From: Collinsella sp.
GTDB taxonomy: Bacteria; Actinomycetota; Coriobacteriia; Coriobacteriales; Coriobacteriaceae
Assembly (NCBI GenBank): GCA_019419645.1
Contig: DXZN01000004.1
Span: 52,149-69,791, forward strand
Direction of reading: 5' to 3'
DNA: 17,643 bases
The position numbers and the translations under genes were made by a program. The notes beneath the pieces were generated by a model. The model had not been told where the DNA came from, did not search any database, and saw nothing but the letters and a program-made list of their open reading frames with translations. Positions within the stretch are counted from its first letter, which is position 1, and the number at the start of each line of letters is the position of its first letter. This document shows, in pieces, positions 1-8,724 of this stretch.

Positions 1-696
1 GGCCGAGAGTGCCGCGGCGACGATACCGCCGATGACATCGTTAACGGTGGAAGTATCTTCGCTCTCGGTGCGGTCGATCTTGAGCGCGCCGACCTCGGCT
101 CCCGCGGCGCGCTCGGGGTCCTCGGAGACGTGCGCGTTCACGGTGCCGGTGATGTGGGCGTTCTTGCCCAGGATGAGCTTATCGGCCCAAACCTCGACAT
201 CGCCCTCGACGGTGCCATCGATAGTCACCGTATCGCCCGCAAGCGCTGCCGACTTGGTAGAGCCGCGCAGGGCAACCGTCTCGCCTATCGCATAGAAACA
301 GTTGGTGGTGCTGTCGGAATTGAGCACGACATGCTGGCCGGCAACGGTCACGCTGCCATCAACCGTAGTCTTGGCAATGTCGATGGTGCGCGCCGCCAAG
401 CGGACGGCGCCGCCCACCGTGCAGTCGCGGATGGAGAGGCTCTCGCCTGCTGCAATTATGTCGCGGCCGATGGACGCATCGTCCAAGTTGAGGGCCTGAC
501 CTGCCCAGTACAGGTCACCTTCGACGCCGGACGAATTGGCGTCATTGTCGGTCGCAAGTACGTTGCCTGCGGTGTCTGTGCCGGCGAACGACGCCGTGGG
601 AAGTGCGGTGACCGCTAGGGCGACGAGCGCGAATAGGATCGTGATGCGGACCCACGCTTTACGGCGCTGGGTCGACGGGAATTGATTACAGGGCAT
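1..696 (-). CDS. Exported bactofilin-like (polymer-forming) protein, 3' end outside the window
   Basis: The frame is open from an ATG at 696 down to base 1, giving 232 codons with no stop, so the gene runs off the left edge. An AAGGA box lies about six bases before the ATG. Residues 1-38 look like a signal peptide: basic RRK at 11-13, a hydrophobic run at about 18-32, and a cleavage-type ASFA ending at 38. From about residue 58 the chain has short repeats alternating glycine, valine, isoleucine and threonine (for example DGSVTVAG, IDGTVEGDVEVWADKLILG). That is the pattern of the right-handed beta-helix of bactofilins (DUF583). Family bactofilins are usually cytoplasmic scaffolds, so a signal peptide suggests a surface or periplasmic-side relative. 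The region beyond residue 205 is more polar. The family call is by pattern only. Confidence 0.7.
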   Translation of the reverse strand, partial: MPCNQFPSTQRRKAWVRITILFALVALAVTALPTASFAGTDTAGNVLATDNDANSSGVEGDLYWAGQALNLDDASIGRDIIAAGESLSIRDCTVGGAVRLAARTIDIAKTTVDGSVTVAGQHVVLNSDSTTNCFYAIGETVALRGSTKSAALAGDTVTIDGTVEGDVEVWADKLILGKNAHITGTVNAHVSEDPERAAGAEVGALKIDRTESEDTSTVNDVIGGIVAAALSA

Positions 697-802
697 AGTG
701 AATCCTTCGTCAGATGCTCGACATACACCTAACAGGGTACCCAACGCGTGGGCGCTCTAAAAGAACCTCTCGGTTGCATTTCGAAGGGTCGTGCCGTGCT
801 GT

Positions 803-1492
803 TTACTTTTTACGGTGCAAGAAGCGCGCGATATCTTCTTCGGTGGGGCTTTTGATGTCAAAGCGCAGCGAGAGCCAGCGCAGACCCATGGTCACGACAA
901 CGCATACGACCAGCGCGGCGACATTGCTCATAATGCCGCTCATAACGAGACACACATAGCTTGTCGATCCGGCGATGGCGGCGATGGCATAAAAGTTAGT
1001 ACGTTGGAAAATGCCCGGAACCACGCCCATAAAGCCGTCGCGCAACATGCCGCCGCCCACCGCGGTGAAAAAGCCCATCATGATGCACACCGCCGGTGCA
1101 AAGCCGTAGACCAGCGCCTTGTCTGCTCCAGTGGCGGCGTAGATGCCGACCGAGATGATGTCGAGCAGGGGAATGAGTTTTTCGGGCTTGTCGACGATTG
1201 CCGGGAAAATATAGATGATGGCTGCCGTGGCAATGGAAAGCAGCAGCGCCATTGGCTGGTTGAGGATGTAGACGTTGCCCACCTGCAGCGTCATGTCGCG
1301 TAAAAGACCGCCGCCCAAGCCACAGACCACGGCAAGCGCGACCGCGCCCACCAGATCGAGCTTGTGCTCGCGCGCGACCAACACGCCCGAGATTGAAGCC
1401 GCGACGACGGCGAACATTTCGAGCCAAAACGGGATGGCGACCATGGCATCTGTGGCGTGTGAGGTAACGGTCATAGCGGCGACGACGGGCAA
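803..1492 (-). CDS. TRIC / UPF0126 (YadS/YicG-type) membrane protein
   Basis: This 229-residue protein is almost entirely hydrophobic, with about seven membrane segments. It has the two-repeat layout of the UPF0126 family, marked by GGGLLRD at about residues 60-66 and GGGMLRD at about 146-152. The family is related to trimeric intracellular cation channels, and bacterial members are thought to be potassium or other cation channels, or small-molecule transporters. The actual substrate cannot be read from sequence. I chose the TTG at 1492 because AAAAGGA lies about eight bases upstream; the next in-frame ATG at 1474 has no ribosome binding site. The bactofilin-like gene follows 106 bases downstream on the same strand with its own ribosome binding site, so the two may be cotranscribed. 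Confidence 0.85.
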   Translation of the reverse strand: MPVVAAMTVTSHATDAMVAIPFWLEMFAVVAASISGVLVAREHKLDLVGAVALAVVCGLGGGLLRDMTLQVGNVYILNQPMALLLSIATAAIIYIFPAIVDKPEKLIPLLDIISVGIYAATGADKALVYGFAPAVCIMMGFFTAVGGGMLRDGFMGVVPGIFQRTNFYAIAAIAGSTSYVCLVMSGIMSNVAALVVCVVVTMGLRWLSLRFDIKSPTEEDIARFLHRKK

Positions 1493-1670
1493 GATGGGGT
1501 CCTTTTGGTTGCGGGTTTAGACAATGCCCGTACATAGTACATGGTTGGCGGGCGTGGTGATCCTATTGCTCGGTAAACGGTCGGGACTGGGTGGGGGCGT
1601 AGGTTCCATGTTTGGGGATCTGGGTCGATGCTGAACGCGATGGGGGCGTGGCTGAATAGGAGGGATGTCC

Positions 1671-1751
1671 AAATTTTGAGCAGCGCTCAAAATTTATCCG
1701 GTCGGCTTACGCCGACCGCGCTGCGCTAAAAACGCGCCACTGGCGCGTTTT
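1671..1751. repeat. Cluster of three perfect hairpins in a gene-free stretch
   Basis: Three back-to-back inverted repeats lie here. At 1671-1695, AAATTTTGAGC and its complement flank a 3-base loop (11-bp arms). At 1699-1718, CGGTCGGC and its complement flank TTAC (8-bp arms). At 1729-1751, AAAACGCGCCA and its complement flank a single base (11-bp arms), ending in a T run like an intrinsic terminator. The set is itself enclosed by a 9-base inverted pair (AGGAGGGAT at 1659-1667, ATCCCTCCT at 1781-1789). The surrounding 1493-1861 has no gene I can support. The density of exact dyads suggests a dispersed non-autonomous repeat or a multi-hairpin RNA rather than a plain terminator. Confidence 0.75.
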
Positions 1752-1772
1752 CTTTACGCTTTGCGCCCTGGC

Positions 1773-1797
1773 GGGTTCGAATCCCTCCTCCTCCGCC
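1773..1797 (+). repeat. Orphan tRNA-Ser 3' end (T arm plus acceptor), 25 bases
   Basis: These 25 bases, from GGGTTCGAATCCC to CTCCGCC, equal the 3' end of the intact tRNA-Ser(CGA) gene at 1862-1952, whose matching part is 1863-1887 on the other strand. Upstream of the match there is no D arm or anticodon arm, so this is not a tRNA gene. Together with the intact gene it forms a 25-bp inverted repeat across about 65 bases. Such fragments are typical of integration scars at tRNA genes, or of repeats that captured a tRNA tail. Confidence 0.8.
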
Positions 1798-1823
1798 GTA
1801 TTTGCTTGTAAGGGACTCTAAAC

Positions 1824-1850
1824 AAAAAAGCCCCCGTTTTCGGGAGCTTT
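1824..1850 (-). terminator. Intrinsic terminator of tRNA-Ser(CGA)
   Basis: Read on the minus strand, a ten-pair stem with one mismatch and an AAAA loop (1827-1850) is followed by six T (1829-1824). It starts about a dozen bases past the tRNA 3' end. Confidence 0.85.
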
Positions 1851-1861
1851 CTCAACCAAAA

Positions 1862-1952
1862 TGGCGGAGGAGGAGGGATTCGAACCCTCGTGACCTTATA
1901 CAGGCCAAACGGTTTTCGAGACCGCCGCATTCAACCACTCTGCCACCCCTCC
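1862..1952 (-). tRNA. tRNA-Ser, anticodon CGA
   Basis: This 91-base gene folds as a class II tRNA. The acceptor is GGAGGGG paired with CTCCTCC (one G-U), the D arm contains GTGGTTGAATG, and the anticodon loop CTCGAAA gives CGA. It has a long variable arm and a T arm GAGGG-TTCGAAT-CCCTC. The discriminator is G and CCA is encoded. It reads UCG codons. It lies 48 bases downstream of tRNA-Ser(GGA), and the hairpin between them means it needs readthrough or a promoter I cannot see. Confidence 0.97.
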
Positions 1953-1960
1953 GCGTGGGG

Positions 1961-1991
1961 TAAAAACAAAGCAGGCTCGAAGGCCTGCTTT
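1961..1991 (-). terminator. Terminator or processing hairpin between the two tRNA-Ser genes
   Basis: A perfect 9-bp stem (AAAGCAGGC at 1968-1976 with GCCTGCTTT at 1983-1991) is followed on the minus strand by TTTGTTTTTA. It lies just past the 3' end of tRNA-Ser(GGA). Termination here should be partial if the next tRNA is cotranscribed. Confidence 0.7.
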
Positions 1992-2000
1992 GGAATTAAC

Positions 2001-2091
2001 TGGCGGAGAGTCAGGGATTTGAACCCTGGAGACGCTTTTGACGCCTACACGATTTCCAATCGTGCTCCTTCGGCCACTCGGACAACTCTCC
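2001..2091 (-). tRNA. tRNA-Ser, anticodon GGA
   Basis: This is a 91-base class II tRNA. The acceptor GGAGAGT pairs with ACTCTCC, the D region contains CCGAGTGGCCGAAGG, and the anticodon stem-loop CACGA-TTGGAAA-TCGTG gives GGA. It has a long variable arm, a T arm CAGGG-TTCAAAT-CCCTG, a G discriminator and an encoded CCA. It reads UCC and UCU. Confidence 0.97.
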
Positions 2092-2107
2092 GTTAAATGC
2101 GAAAGTC

Positions 2108-2135
2108 AGTATACACGAGGAACCGCAAAGTGCAA
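2108..2135 (-). promoter_or_regulatory. Sigma-70-type promoter of the tRNA-Ser genes
   Basis: On the minus strand TTGCAC (2135-2130) and TATACT (2113-2108) are 16 bases apart. The expected start is near 2101, about ten bases before the 5' end of tRNA-Ser(GGA). Confidence 0.75.
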
Positions 2136-2495
2136 ACAGAAAAGTTGGCATTTTTTAAAACGCTTGGCCACGCTTGTCGTTGCAGTGGGGTTTGAGGTGC
2201 CAAAAAACGGCTTCCGACCAGCGTGGTTGATTAACTCAATTGTTCAAAAGGGGTATTCATAAGCGACTTGGCAATGAATTTAAAAATCTTTGGGTGGCGC
2301 TGTGGACCACTGGTATGCATTTTGCGACCACAGCCTTGTGCCCGTTGACCTGTGGCTTGGCTCAGCTTGTCCCCGCGGCGTCGTATCTTGTCCACAAATC
2401 CGTCAAGCACTTGGTCAGCATTTGGTTGGAAGACGCATGAAACGTCGTGCGAGTATGGGCATATGTGGAGGTCATGAGGTTGTAGCTGCATATTC
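2136..2495. other. Gene-free stretch between the tRNAs and rpsF
   Basis: No frame on either strand has a ribosome binding site with convincing protein-like sequence. The stretch looks less GC-rich than the genes around it. It holds scattered CCACA/TGTGG words, one of which, TTGTCCACA at 2388-2396, resembles a DnaA box, and a short dyad CCACAG...CTGTGG around 2331-2356. I see no recognisable RNA gene. Confidence 0.5.
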
Positions 2496-2524
2496 TTGCG
2501 GCCTAGGAGGTTGAAAGATATTAT
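2496..2524 (+). promoter_or_regulatory. Promoter of the rpsF-ssb-rpsR-rplI operon
   Basis: TTGCGG (2496-2501) and TATTAT (2519-2524) are separated by 17 bases. This predicts a start near 2531 and a leader of about 65 bases before rpsF. No better pair is visible between the tRNA promoter and rpsF. Confidence 0.6.
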
Positions 2525-2540
2525 TACCAAGTCTTTTCCT

Positions 2541-2569
2541 GCTTCAGGCGCACCTTCACGACCTGAAGC
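2541..2569 (+). promoter_or_regulatory. Hairpin in the rpsF leader, possible S6:S18 autoregulatory site
   Basis: GCTTCAGG (2541-2548) pairs perfectly with CCTGAAGC (2562-2569) around a 13-base loop, ending 13 bases before the AGGAGG of rpsF. In many bacteria the S6:S18 complex binds a hairpin in this leader. The position fits, but I do not see the conserved CCG box clearly, so the role is an inference. Confidence 0.45.
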
Positions 2570-2595
2570 CACATTTGCCCAGAGGAGGTGACAAT

Positions 2596-2889
2596 ATGAA
2601 GGCTTATGAACTGCTGTTCTTTGTTGACCCGTCGCTCGACCCCGAGACTCGTCTCGCTGTTATGAAGCGTATCGATACCACGATCGCTGAGGGCGCTGGC
2701 AAGGTCGACTCCGTTGACGACTGGGGCAAGCGCAAGCTCGCCTACGAGATCAACGACCTCACCGATGGTGACTACACCCTCATCAACTTCCACGCAGATC
2801 CTACCCAGATCGCCGAGCTTGATCGCATCCTGCGCATCACCGACGCTGTGGTCCGCCACATGATCGTCCGTCGCGACGACCAGGAGTAA
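2596..2889 (+). CDS. rpsF: Small ribosomal subunit protein S6
   Basis: The 97-residue product MKAYELLFFVDPSLD... has the S6 fold signature: a first strand YELLFFVDP, the stretch WGKRKLAYEINDLTDGDYTLINFHA, and a C-terminal helix ending in RHMIVRRDDQE. S6 binds S18 on the platform of the 30S subunit and contacts 16S rRNA. I chose the ATG at 2596 because a perfect AGGAGG lies seven bases upstream; an in-frame TTG at 2575 lies before that box and is rejected. It is the first gene of the operon with ssb, rpsR and rplI, and its partner S18 is encoded two genes downstream. Confidence 0.98.
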   Translation: MKAYELLFFVDPSLDPETRLAVMKRIDTTIAEGAGKVDSVDDWGKRKLAYEINDLTDGDYTLINFHADPTQIAELDRILRITDAVVRHMIVRRDDQE

Positions 2890-2937
2890 GACTGTCGTTT
2901 TGGACTGGGCTTGTGCCCCAAGAGGAAGTAGTGAGTT

Positions 2938-3390
2938 ATGAGCATCAATCGAGTGAACATCACCGGTAACCTCACCCGCGATCCCGAGCTGCGCGCCACC
3001 GCCGGCGGAACCCAGGTTCTGTCCTTTGGCGTCGCCGTCAACGATCGTCGCCGTAACGCGCAGACTGGCGAGTGGGAGGACTATCCCAACTTTGTCGACT
3101 GCACTATGTTCGGCACCCGCGCCGAGGCCGTGAGCCGTTTCCTGGCAAAGGGAAACAAGGTCGCGATCGAGGGCAAGCTGCGCTACAGCTCTTGGGAGCG
3201 CGACGGCCAGCGCCGGAGCAAGCTTGAGGTCATCGTCGATGAGATCGAGTTTATGAGCTCCCGTGGTGGCCAGGGTGGCTACGATCAGGGCGGTTATGCC
3301 CCCGCAGCTCCCGCGCCTGCAGCACGTCCTGCCGCACCGGTGGCTACGCCGCCCGCGGTCGACGTCTACGATGAGGACATCCCGTTCTAA
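2938..3390 (+). CDS. ssb: Single-stranded DNA-binding protein SSB
   Basis: This 150-residue protein has an OB fold at about 1-105 (MSINRVNITGNLTRDPEL, GVAVNDRR, GEWEDYPNFVDCTMFGTRAEAV, KGNKVAIEGKLRYSSWERDG). A flexible linker rich in Gly, Gln, Ala and Pro follows at about 108-140, and then the acidic tip DEDIPF that recruits replication and repair partners. It coats single-stranded DNA during replication and repair. The ATG at 2938 follows AGAGGAAG by a rather long spacer of about ten bases. A short GGGC-TTGT-GCCC dyad sits just upstream. The tail is complete, so the protein should support protein-protein recruitment. Confidence 0.98.
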   Translation: MSINRVNITGNLTRDPELRATAGGTQVLSFGVAVNDRRRNAQTGEWEDYPNFVDCTMFGTRAEAVSRFLAKGNKVAIEGKLRYSSWERDGQRRSKLEVIVDEIEFMSSRGGQGGYDQGGYAPAAPAPAARPAAPVATPPAVDVYDEDIPF

Positions 3391-3417
3391 GGGTTGTTCA
3401 CCTATTTTTGAGTGAGA

Positions 3418-3443
3418 GGCGGCTTCGGTTCGCCGAAGTTGCC
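3418..3443 (+). promoter_or_regulatory. 11-bp hairpin with TTCG loop between ssb and rpsR
   Basis: Bases 3418-3428 pair without interruption with 3433-3443 (two G-U pairs) around TTCG. No T run follows, so it is not an intrinsic terminator. It lies 19 bases before the rpsR start and could affect RNA stability, processing or rpsR translation. Confidence 0.55.
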
Positions 3444-3462
3444 AAATGAAAGGTATTTTGAC

Positions 3463-3729
3463 ATGGCTAATGATTTTTCTGCACGTCAGCCGCGTCGTAA
3501 GTACTGCCAGTTCTGCAAGGAGAACACTGAGTTCATCGACTATAAGGACACTCAGCTTCTCCGTAAGTACATGACCGATCGTGGCAAGATCAAGCCCCGT
3601 CGCGTCACTGGCGCTTGCACGCAGCATCAGCATGACATCGCCAACGCCATCAAGCGCGCCCGCGAGATGGCTCTCCTGCCGTACACCGTCCCCGTGGTTT
3701 CCTCTCGTGGCAACCGCGACCGCGGCTAA
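3463..3729 (+). CDS. rpsR: Small ribosomal subunit protein S18, zinc-binding type
   Basis: This 88-residue protein contains the S18 core: RRKYCQFCKENTEFIDYKD, LLRKYMTDRGKIKPRRVTGACTQHQ, and AIKRAREMALLPY. The CxxC pair plus the later C and H (CTQH) suggest the metal-binding C+ form of S18. S18 forms a heterodimer with S6 on the 30S platform. The ATG at 3463 has AAAGG about eight bases upstream. The frame is open further upstream to a non-ATG codon at 3412, but that region falls inside the TTCG hairpin and does not resemble S18. Confidence 0.97.
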   Translation: MANDFSARQPRRKYCQFCKENTEFIDYKDTQLLRKYMTDRGKIKPRRVTGACTQHQHDIANAIKRAREMALLPYTVPVVSSRGNRDRG

Positions 3730-3744
3730 GAAGGGAGACGCATC

Positions 3745-4284
3745 ATGAAGGTTATTCTTCTCGATGAGATCAAGGGCAAGGGCGGCGAGGGTGACGTCGT
3801 AGAGGTCGCTCAGGGTTACGCTGAGAACTTCCTGTTCCCCAAGAAGCTCGCTGTTGCCGCCACCAAGGGCAACCTCAAGCAGCTCGACGAGCGTCGCAAC
3901 AACATCGCCAAGCGCGAGGCCGTCCGTCTGGCTACCGCCAACGAGACCAAGGCTGCCCTCGAGGGCAAGCAGGTCACCGTTGACGTCAAGGTCGGCGACG
4001 AGGGCATCCTCTTTGGCTCTGTTACCGCCGCTATGATCGCTGACGCCATCAAGGCTCAGCTCGGTATGGACATCGACCGCAAGCGCGTCGAGCTCGGTAA
4101 GCCCATCAAGGTTGCCGGTGCCCACACCGTTGCCATCTCGCTGTACCGCGAGATCAAGGCCGAGGTTGTCGTTCTCGTCGGCGTTACCGCCGAGGAGCTC
4201 GCTGCCGAGGCTGAGGTCGAGGAGGCCGCTGAGGTCGCCGAGGCCGAGACCGCCGAGGTCGAGACTGAGGCTGCTGCCGAGTAG
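3745..4284 (+). CDS. rplI: Large ribosomal subunit protein L9 with an acidic C-terminal tail
   Basis: The N-terminal domain is typical L9: MKVILLDEIKGKGGEGDVVEVAQGYAENFLFPKKLA. A long helix follows, then the C-terminal RNA-binding domain with LFGSVTAAMIADAI and a final VAISLYREIKAEVVV. L9 binds domain V of 23S rRNA at the base of the L1 stalk and helps maintain reading frame. The protein has 179 residues, where about 150 is usual. The excess is an Ala/Glu/Val tail from about residue 150, strongly acidic and repetitive (variants of EAEVEEAAEVAEAE). The ATG at 3745 has a GGGAG box eight bases upstream and is 15 bases after rpsR. A strong terminator follows. Confidence 0.97.
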   Translation: MKVILLDEIKGKGGEGDVVEVAQGYAENFLFPKKLAVAATKGNLKQLDERRNNIAKREAVRLATANETKAALEGKQVTVDVKVGDEGILFGSVTAAMIADAIKAQLGMDIDRKRVELGKPIKVAGAHTVAISLYREIKAEVVVLVGVTAEELAAEAEVEEAAEVAEAETAEVETEAAAE

Positions 4285-4316
4285 CATTTGCTGCAACGCA
4301 ACAATCTTGTTCTAAG

Positions 4317-4356
4317 AAGGGCGCTCTGGGAAACCAGGGCGCCCTTTTGTTTTTTG
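4317..4356 (+). terminator. Intrinsic terminator of the rpsF-rplI operon
   Basis: A 13-bp stem (4317-4329 with 4334-4346, one G-U pair) closed by a GAAA tetraloop is followed by TTTTGTTTTTT. It lies about 30 bases past the rplI stop. Confidence 0.95.
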
Positions 4357-4375
4357 CGCTGAGTGAGTGTCATGG

Positions 4376-4413
4376 TGAACGTTGCGTCGAAGTCCTATAT
4401 ACAGGACCGTTCA
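4376..4413. promoter_or_regulatory. Nested dyad upstream of dnaB, operator-like
   Basis: A near-perfect 16-bp palindrome GTCCTATATACAGGAC (4392-4407, one mismatched symmetric pair) lies inside an outer perfect pair TGAACG (4376-4381) and CGTTCA (4408-4413). Its TATATA/TATACA centre could be a -10 element, but I see no convincing -35. The site is about 100 bases before dnaB. Confidence 0.4.
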
Positions 4414-4508
4414 TCCGTTTGGTTCGGTGATGATTGGCGGCGCGCGGCGCGTTTTGGGACCGTGGCTGATACTATGGATGCTCGCAAGCGATATGAATGA
4501 GGATGCTC

Positions 4509-5900
4509 ATGGCATATGACGATAGGGAGACCGGGCTGACGGTCGAGGACCGCGGCTCAAAGTTGGGTCTTCCCCAAAACCAAGATGCAGAGGCCAATGT
4601 ACTGGCCGCTATGCTGCTATCGCCCGAGGTGGTCGAAGAGGCCCAGGTCGAGCTGCAGCCCGATGACTTCTACCGGCCCATTCATAAGACCATCTATACC
4701 GCGATGGTCGATATGTACAACAGCCGCATTCCCATCGACTCCATCTCGCTGATCGATTACCTGCGCAGCATCAACAAGCTCGATGCCGTGGGCGGCGAGG
4801 CCTACATTTTGGAGCTGATGGGTCAGACCCTGTCGCTCGTCAACTGGCAGCACCATGCCGCCATCGTCCGTCGCGACTCGATGCTGCGCGAGCTGATCGG
4901 TGCCACCAACGAGATCAACGCGCTGGCCTATAACGCCCCTACCGACACCAAGGAGGTCGTGGAGCTGGCCGAGAGCAAGCTGCTCAAGGTCACGGCGCGC
5001 GAGGTCAAGTCGAGCTACAAGACGTTGACCGAGTTTATGGTCGAGGCCTATAACGAGGCCGAGGAAGTATGCCAGGCCGGGGGCCAGGCTGCGGGCGTGC
5101 CCACGGGTTTCCCGTCGCTCGACCGCATGCTCATGGGTTTTCGCGAAGGCCAGCTCATCATCATCGGCGCCCGTCCTGCCGTGGGTAAGACGTCGTTCGC
5201 TCTGAACCTGGCACTTAACGCTGCCGCTGCTGGTTATACCGTCGGCTTCTTCTCACTGGAGATGTCGGGCAAGGAAATTGCCCAGCGTCTGATTTGCGCC
5301 TACGCCATGATCTCGATCAGTGACTTCCGCATGGGCCGCATTAGCCCCGAGCAGTGGGCCAATATCAACGAGGCCACGCAGACCTTGTCCAAGCTCGATA
5401 TTCTGATTGACGATACGCCCGGCACCACAGTGACTGAGATTCGCGCCAAGAGCCGCCGCATGCTCCATAACAAGGAAAAGGCAATCATCATTTTGGACTA
5501 CCTGCAGCTGGTGAGTCCTCCACCGGGACGCCGCTCCGAGAGCCGTACCGTCGAGGTTTCGGAGATGTCGCGTGGTCTTAAGATTATGGCCAAGGAGCTC
5601 AAGATCCCGCTCATCGCGCTGTCACAGCTCTCGCGTCAGGTCGAATCCCGTACCGGCAAGCGCCCGCAGCTTTCCGACCTTCGTGAATCGGGCTCCATCG
5701 AGCAGGACGCCGATATCGTCATGTTCTTGGACCGCTCCGCCGACGAGGCCGAAGCCTCGCGCGACGATCGACCCGACGAGGGCGTTACGCGTATCGTCGT
5801 GGCCAAGAACCGTTCGGGCCCGATCGGCGACGTCGACCTGATGTTCCTGCCGGCATCCACCAAGTTCTATGAGCTTGATGGGGCACATGCCGAGGAGTAG
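4509..5900 (+). CDS. dnaB: Replicative DNA helicase DnaB
   Basis: This 463-residue protein has the DnaB N-terminal helical domain at about 20-125 (PQNQDAEANVLAAMLLSPEV, DDFYRPIHKTIY) and a linker. The RecA-like motor domain starts at about residue 190 (GVPTGFPSLDRMLMGF). Walker A is GARPAVGKTS at about 220-229, followed by FFSLEMSGKEIAQRL, the Walker B region IIILDYLQLV and the motif LSQLSRQVESR...LSDLRESGSIEQDAD. The hexamer unwinds DNA 5' to 3' at the fork and recruits primase. No intein interrupts it. Three in-frame ATGs lie at 4497, 4503 and 4509; I chose 4509 because GAGG lies six bases upstream. It follows the rplI terminator, so it needs its own promoter. Confidence 0.97.
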   Translation: MAYDDRETGLTVEDRGSKLGLPQNQDAEANVLAAMLLSPEVVEEAQVELQPDDFYRPIHKTIYTAMVDMYNSRIPIDSISLIDYLRSINKLDAVGGEAYILELMGQTLSLVNWQHHAAIVRRDSMLRELIGATNEINALAYNAPTDTKEVVELAESKLLKVTAREVKSSYKTLTEFMVEAYNEAEEVCQAGGQAAGVPTGFPSLDRMLMGFREGQLIIIGARPAVGKTSFALNLALNAAAAGYTVGFFSLEMSGKEIAQRLICAYAMISISDFRMGRISPEQWANINEATQTLSKLDILIDDTPGTTVTEIRAKSRRMLHNKEKAIIILDYLQLVSPPPGRRSESRTVEVSEMSRGLKIMAKELKIPLIALSQLSRQVESRTGKRPQLSDLRESGSIEQDADIVMFLDRSADEAEASRDDRPDEGVTRIVVAKNRSGPIGDVDLMFLPASTKFYELDGAHAEE

Positions 5901-5993
5901 GACAGGCGCCCGTTGCACGGGTATACTGGGAATGTTTTGTGCTTCTGCGTGCCGGCGTGGCGCGTAGACAGTCCATGAATGTAAGGAGTAAAC

Positions 5994-7280
<1,287 letters not shown>

Positions 7281-7302
7281 TCGGGACCATTTGGTTATTG
7301 CG

Positions 7303-7344
7303 ATATACCCCTTTGCAGCCCAAGTGGGCGGCCGAGGGGTATAT
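7303..7344 (+). terminator. Nested hairpin between purA and purD, terminator or attenuator
   Basis: ATATACCCCT (7303-7312) pairs perfectly with AGGGGTATAT (7335-7344). Inside, after 5-base internal loops on both sides, GCCC (7318-7321) pairs with GGGC (7326-7329) around AAGT. The following TTGCTT is only moderately T-rich, so termination may be partial. It lies 22 bases past the purA stop. Confidence 0.6.
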
Positions 7345-7398
7345 TTGCTTGCAAAGGGCTCGCGCGGAGCGGGCCATTCATCCATAGAGGAGGCACCC

Positions 7399-8703
<1,305 letters not shown>

Positions 8704-8724
8704 AATCCGAGAGGAATGAGACGG

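Noticed and set aside
1640..1797. A second complete plus-strand tRNA-Ser gene
   Set aside because: Only the T arm and acceptor tail are present; the sequence before them has no matching 5' acceptor, D arm or anticodon arm.
2290..2470. A replication origin from several CCACA words
   Set aside because: Only one word is a good DnaA-box match, and there is no cluster or AT-rich unwinding region.
2231..2572. A 113-codon minus-strand frame in the gap before rpsF
   Set aside because: It overlaps the rpsF promoter and leader, has no good ribosome binding site and no recognisable domain.
7303..7344. A purine riboswitch between purA and purD
   Set aside because: The stem with TATA ends looks similar at first, but the three-way junction and conserved loop bases of purine aptamers are absent.
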